Source: an uncultured Lachnospiraceae bacterium
Lineage (GTDB): Bacteria; Bacillota; Clostridia; Lachnospirales; Lachnospiraceae
Direction of reading: 5' to 3'
Length of the DNA: 43,003 bases
NCBI GenBank assembly: GCA_947623905.1
Contig: CANQHX010000007.1
Location: forward strand, 1-43,003
In this document: positions 40,961-43,003 of the stretch, in pieces
Numbering within the stretch: the first letter of the stretch is position 1
Layout of the letters: the number at the start of each line of letters is the position of its first letter
Notes under the pieces: generated by a model
What the model saw: only the letters and a program-made list of their open reading frames with translations
Told to the model about the DNA's origin: nothing
The model's database searches: none
Program-made: the position numbers and the translations under genes

Positions 40961-41758
40961 CTACACATGCTCCCGGCCTACCACGCCGTACTTTTTGGGG
41001 TCAAACACATCCGGCGTCTGGGCCAGCACTTCCTTCACACCGTCGCTGTAGGCGATGCGCAGCTCCGTGGCAAAATTCACCTTACAGATGCCCCGCTTTA
41101 TGCTCTCCCGCACCGCCTCGTCAGTGAGGCCTGACGCGCCGTGAAGCACAAGAGGGATATCCACCACCTTGCGGATCTCCGAAAGACGATCCAGATCCAG
41201 CTTAGGTTCTCCCACATACACGCCGTGGGCCGTACCAATGGCCACAGCAAGGGAAGACACTCCCGTGCGCTCCGCAAATTCTTTCGCCTCCATAGGATCT
41301 GTATAACCGCCTGAACCGCCGTCCAGATCATCCTCCTTGCCACCTACCTTGCCCAGCTCCGCCTCTACAGGCACACCGGAAGGGGCGCATGCGTCAGCCA
41401 CAGCCTTTGACACAGCGATATTTTCCTCAAACACACTGTGGGAACCGTCGATCATGATAGACGTGTACCCCTCCCGGAGGGCCTGCATAGCCAGTTCAAA
41501 GCTGTCGCCGTGATCCAGGTGAATGGCCACGGGCACGCCGGCGGCCTCCGCCGCTGTCCTCGCGTTGGCATAATAATATGCCAGGCTGGCATACTTCACG
41601 GTAGAAGGTGTCGTCTGCATGATCACGGGCGCTTTCAATTCTTCTGCCGCCGCGATCACCGCCTGCACCATCTCCATGTTTTCCACATTGAACGCACCCA
41701 CGGCATAGCCGCCTTTCTGGGCGTCCAACAACATTTGTTTCGTTGTCACTAAGGGCAT
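40961..41758 (-). CDS. Class II ketose-bisphosphate aldolase (GatY/KbaY/Fba type), shortened by an amber codon
   Basis: 265 residues from the ATG at 41758 (GAGGAG seven bases upstream). A zinc TIM-barrel aldolase: metal His in VAIHLDHGDSFELAM, the loop VEAELGKVGGKEDD, AIGTAHGVYVGEPKLD, LHGASGLTDEAV and NFATELRIAY phosphate-binding segment. It would cleave tagatose or fructose 1,6-bisphosphate to DHAP and glyceraldehyde 3-phosphate. The frame stops at TAG 40961-40963 after GREHV, but stays open past it with QLVMNRMKVCGCDGKAQ, the expected family C-terminus, up to a TGA at 40907 that abuts the kinase start. So the last 17 residues are lost unless the TAG is read through. The catalytic core is complete. 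Confidence 0.9.
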   Translation of the reverse strand: MPLVTTKQMLLDAQKGGYAVGAFNVENMEMVQAVIAAAEELKAPVIMQTTPSTVKYASLAYYYANARTAAEAAGVPVAIHLDHGDSFELAMQALREGYTSIMIDGSHSVFEENIAVSKAVADACAPSGVPVEAELGKVGGKEDDLDGGSGGYTDPMEAKEFAERTGVSSLAVAIGTAHGVYVGEPKLDLDRLSEIRKVVDIPLVLHGASGLTDEAVRESIKRGICKVNFATELRIAYSDGVKEVLAQTPDVFDPKKYGVVGREHV

Positions 41759-41887
41759 AGATATCTCCTCGTTTCTGCACGCTGTATGTATGTAAGTTCG
41801 TTTCCGCCGGACATCAGATCTTTTTTCTCCGATCCATTCCCGGGAAATGGCCTGTTCCCCGTGCGCCGGACCAGGCTGTCTGGTTAA

Positions 41888-41916
41888 ATTATAACACCCA
41901 TTGGGAGAAATGAAAA
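41888..41916 (-). promoter_or_regulatory. Promoter of the polyol operon (extended -10)
   Basis: On the minus strand TGTTATAAT (TATAAT at 41888-41893) is an extended -10; a weak -35 TTTTCA (41911-41916) lies 17 bp upstream. It is about 130 bp before the aldolase start. Confidence 0.6.
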
Positions 41917-41957
41917 CAGGAAGTTCCAATTTTTGTGAAAAATGCAATGCGACGCTT

Positions 41958-41967
41958 GTTGTACAAC
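41958..41967. promoter_or_regulatory. Palindrome GTTGTACAAC upstream of the polyol promoter
   Basis: A 10-bp perfect palindrome about 40 bp upstream of the -35 element. It may be an operator or activator half of a longer site; short palindromes also occur by chance. Confidence 0.3.
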
Positions 41968-41979
41968 CAATCGCCCCAT

Positions 41980-42010
41980 AAAAAGGATGCCCGGCAGATG
42001 CCGGACATCA
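41980..42010 (-). terminator. Terminator after the Rpn-type gene
   Basis: GATGTCCGGCA (minus strand, 41999-42009) pairs with TGCCGGGCATC (41986-41996) with one G-T wobble, followed by CTTTTTATG. It is about 75 bp after the stop at 42085. Confidence 0.7.
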
Positions 42011-42084
42011 CAAACTATTACAGTCATTGTATTGTGTGAAAAAAGTTTATAGAAATGGACACCAGATGCCATACTGTAAAATCT

Positions 42085-43003
42085 CTACAAAGATACATCG
42101 GATAGTTCCATGTCTCTCATATATTCCTCCGCTTCTTCCTCCTTCAGGGAAAAGCGCTCAGATAGACGACTTATGATCTGGTGATCCGAAAGTCCCTCCT
42201 GCCGGGAATTCTGTATACATGCCGATATGCGCATTCCAAACAGGATGCCATCCCGTCGGCCAGATTTGCGGCCGATCTCTATACCGGACTTGCGGCCGAT
42301 CTCTATACCCTCTGCTCGACCATCCCTGCGGCCAATTTCGATGCCATCCTTCTGCCCATCCAGCCAGGAACTTTTCAGGTAGGCGTCATGGTCCCTCTCC
42401 GCCTTCTCCCTGGCCTCATACTCCAACCGGGCCATCTCGTCCGCGCTCAGCTTTACTACCTGCCGGTATGCTTTCCCGATATATGGGTCTTTTACTGCCA
42501 TAGACTTCATCTCCTCCCTTGTGTTGCTGTTTAAAAACTTCGCCCAGTGCAGCAGCTTGCTCTCCGGATATGCTCCATCTTTTATCTTAGGCAGCTCCAG
42601 CACATGGACCTCCAGCTTGTCCGTATACATCTGCCGTCTTGTGTCCTCCCACAGGTGGAAACGAGAGTGGTACGCCTCGTTATCAAACAACTTAAAATCC
42701 AGAATCCCGATGTGGATGCATTTCTGCAGCTTCTCATAGCCGTCCCCTTCATGGAGCTGCCCCGCGTACATCCTGCAGAGGTAGAACAGGCTGCGGGCCA
42801 GCCACCAGGCGTGGCTGTTCATCTGCATCTCAATATCAATCTCGCTGGAGTTATTAAGTCGCACGCGCACATCCAGGATCCCCAGCTTGTCGTCTCCGTA
42901 CTCCGGAAGAGTACCGGTAGGCAGGAGCACTGCGCTTTCTATCTCTTCCGACGGGATATCCAGTATAGCAGACAGGAAGCCGGTGCGGACCTCTTCGTCC
43001 TCC
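42085..43003 (-). CDS. Rpn-type PD-(D/E)XK nuclease family protein (N-terminus beyond window)
   Basis: About 305 codons are visible and the frame is open to the right edge; the GTG at 42930 is internal. The nuclease motif is ILDVRVRLNNSSEIDIEMQM (Asp, then ExQ), as in Rpn/YhgA recombination-promoting nucleases and PDDEXK transposase-family proteins of Clostridia. A helical middle with YHSRFHLWEDTRR and LHWAKFLNSNTREEM follows. Near the C-terminus is a run of GIEIGRKSG/GRRDGRAEG units, the low-complexity repeat typical of these proteins, then a helical end. These genes are often numerous and decaying in their hosts; transposition itself is not established for most. Confidence 0.85.
   Translation of the reverse strand, partial: EDEEVRTGFLSAILDIPSEEIESAVLLPTGTLPEYGDDKLGILDVRVRLNNSSEIDIEMQMNSHAWWLARSLFYLCRMYAGQLHEGDGYEKLQKCIHIGILDFKLFDNEAYHSRFHLWEDTRRQMYTDKLEVHVLELPKIKDGAYPESKLLHWAKFLNSNTREEMKSMAVKDPYIGKAYRQVVKLSADEMARLEYEAREKAERDHDAYLKSSWLDGQKDGIEIGRRDGRAEGIEIGRKSGIEIGRKSGRRDGILFGMRISACIQNSRQEGLSDHQIISRLSERFSLKEEEAEEYMRDMELSDVSL

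Noticed and set aside
40961..40963. Pyrrolysine or other recoding at the aldolase TAG
   Set aside because: No pyl gene or recoding element is visible in the window and the position is not catalytic in this family; kept only as a check.
1..43003. CRISPR arrays, rRNA and tRNA genes
   Set aside because: No regularly spaced repeats and no cloverleaf-like or rRNA-like sequence were found by reading both strands; short or divergent cases could be missed without a computed search.

Overview
The window looks like a chromosome segment of an anaerobic Firmicute of class Clostridia, most likely a Lachnospiraceae-type genome. The grounds are gene content and order: the priA-def-fmt-yugP-rsmB-rlmN-stp-pknB-rsgA-rpe run, the infC-rpmI-rplT operon with an AUU-type infC start, a DUF6145-like gene joined to dusB, a DUF975 gene beside lgt, strong AGGAGG ribosome binding sites, TTGACA/TATAAT promoters and a dockerin-bearing secreted protein. 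Almost every gene is on the minus strand. This placement is inference; no rRNA, tRNA or CRISPR array was recognised.

Region 1 (1-7.6 kb) is AT-rich accessory DNA in visible decay. It holds a 532-residue TerB-like/coiled-coil protein, two MNT nucleotidyltransferase antitoxin genes each followed by a HEPN partner that has lost its middle, an orphan UPF0175 protein, a broken SdpI-family gene, a cassette of a small membrane protein, a J-domain protein and two tiny zinc-ribbon proteins next to a divergent XRE regulator, and remnants of a mobile element (a Rad52/Sak-like annealing gene with stop codons, a MobC-like ribbon-helix-helix protein) next to the 3' end of lysS.

Region 2 (7.6-15.5 kb) is GC-rich housekeeping DNA: greA-lysS behind a consensus promoter, DUF6145-dusB, an nfeD-SPFH-argF transcription unit, and infC-rpmI-rplT with a leader that contains an intrinsic terminator. 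Region 3 (15.6-19.3 kb) is one large secreted protein: signal peptide, many CxxC/His repeats and a C-terminal dockerin. Region 4 (19.3-35.7 kb) has ychF-lgt-DUF975, then the long murE-priA-def-fmt-(small membrane protein)-yugP-rsmB-rlmN-stp-pknB-rsgA-rpe series, which links peptidoglycan synthesis, replication restart, N-formylmethionine processing, ribosome modification and Ser/Thr phospho-signalling.

Region 5 (35.7-41.9 kb) is a polyol/ketose catabolic locus: class II (tagatose/fructose-bisphosphate type) aldolase, FGGY kinase, GatD-like zinc dehydrogenase and aldo/keto reductase in one operon, followed by a separately promoted PfkB kinase of the FruK/LacC type. The two genes for the last steps of the presumed pathway both carry a reading-frame lesion: an in-frame amber codon 17 codons before the natural end of the aldolase, and a frameshift lying on a 14-bp perfect palindrome in the PfkB gene. 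A 27-bp tandem repeat sits at the end of the kinase gene. The right edge cuts an Rpn-type PD-(D/E)XK nuclease-family gene.
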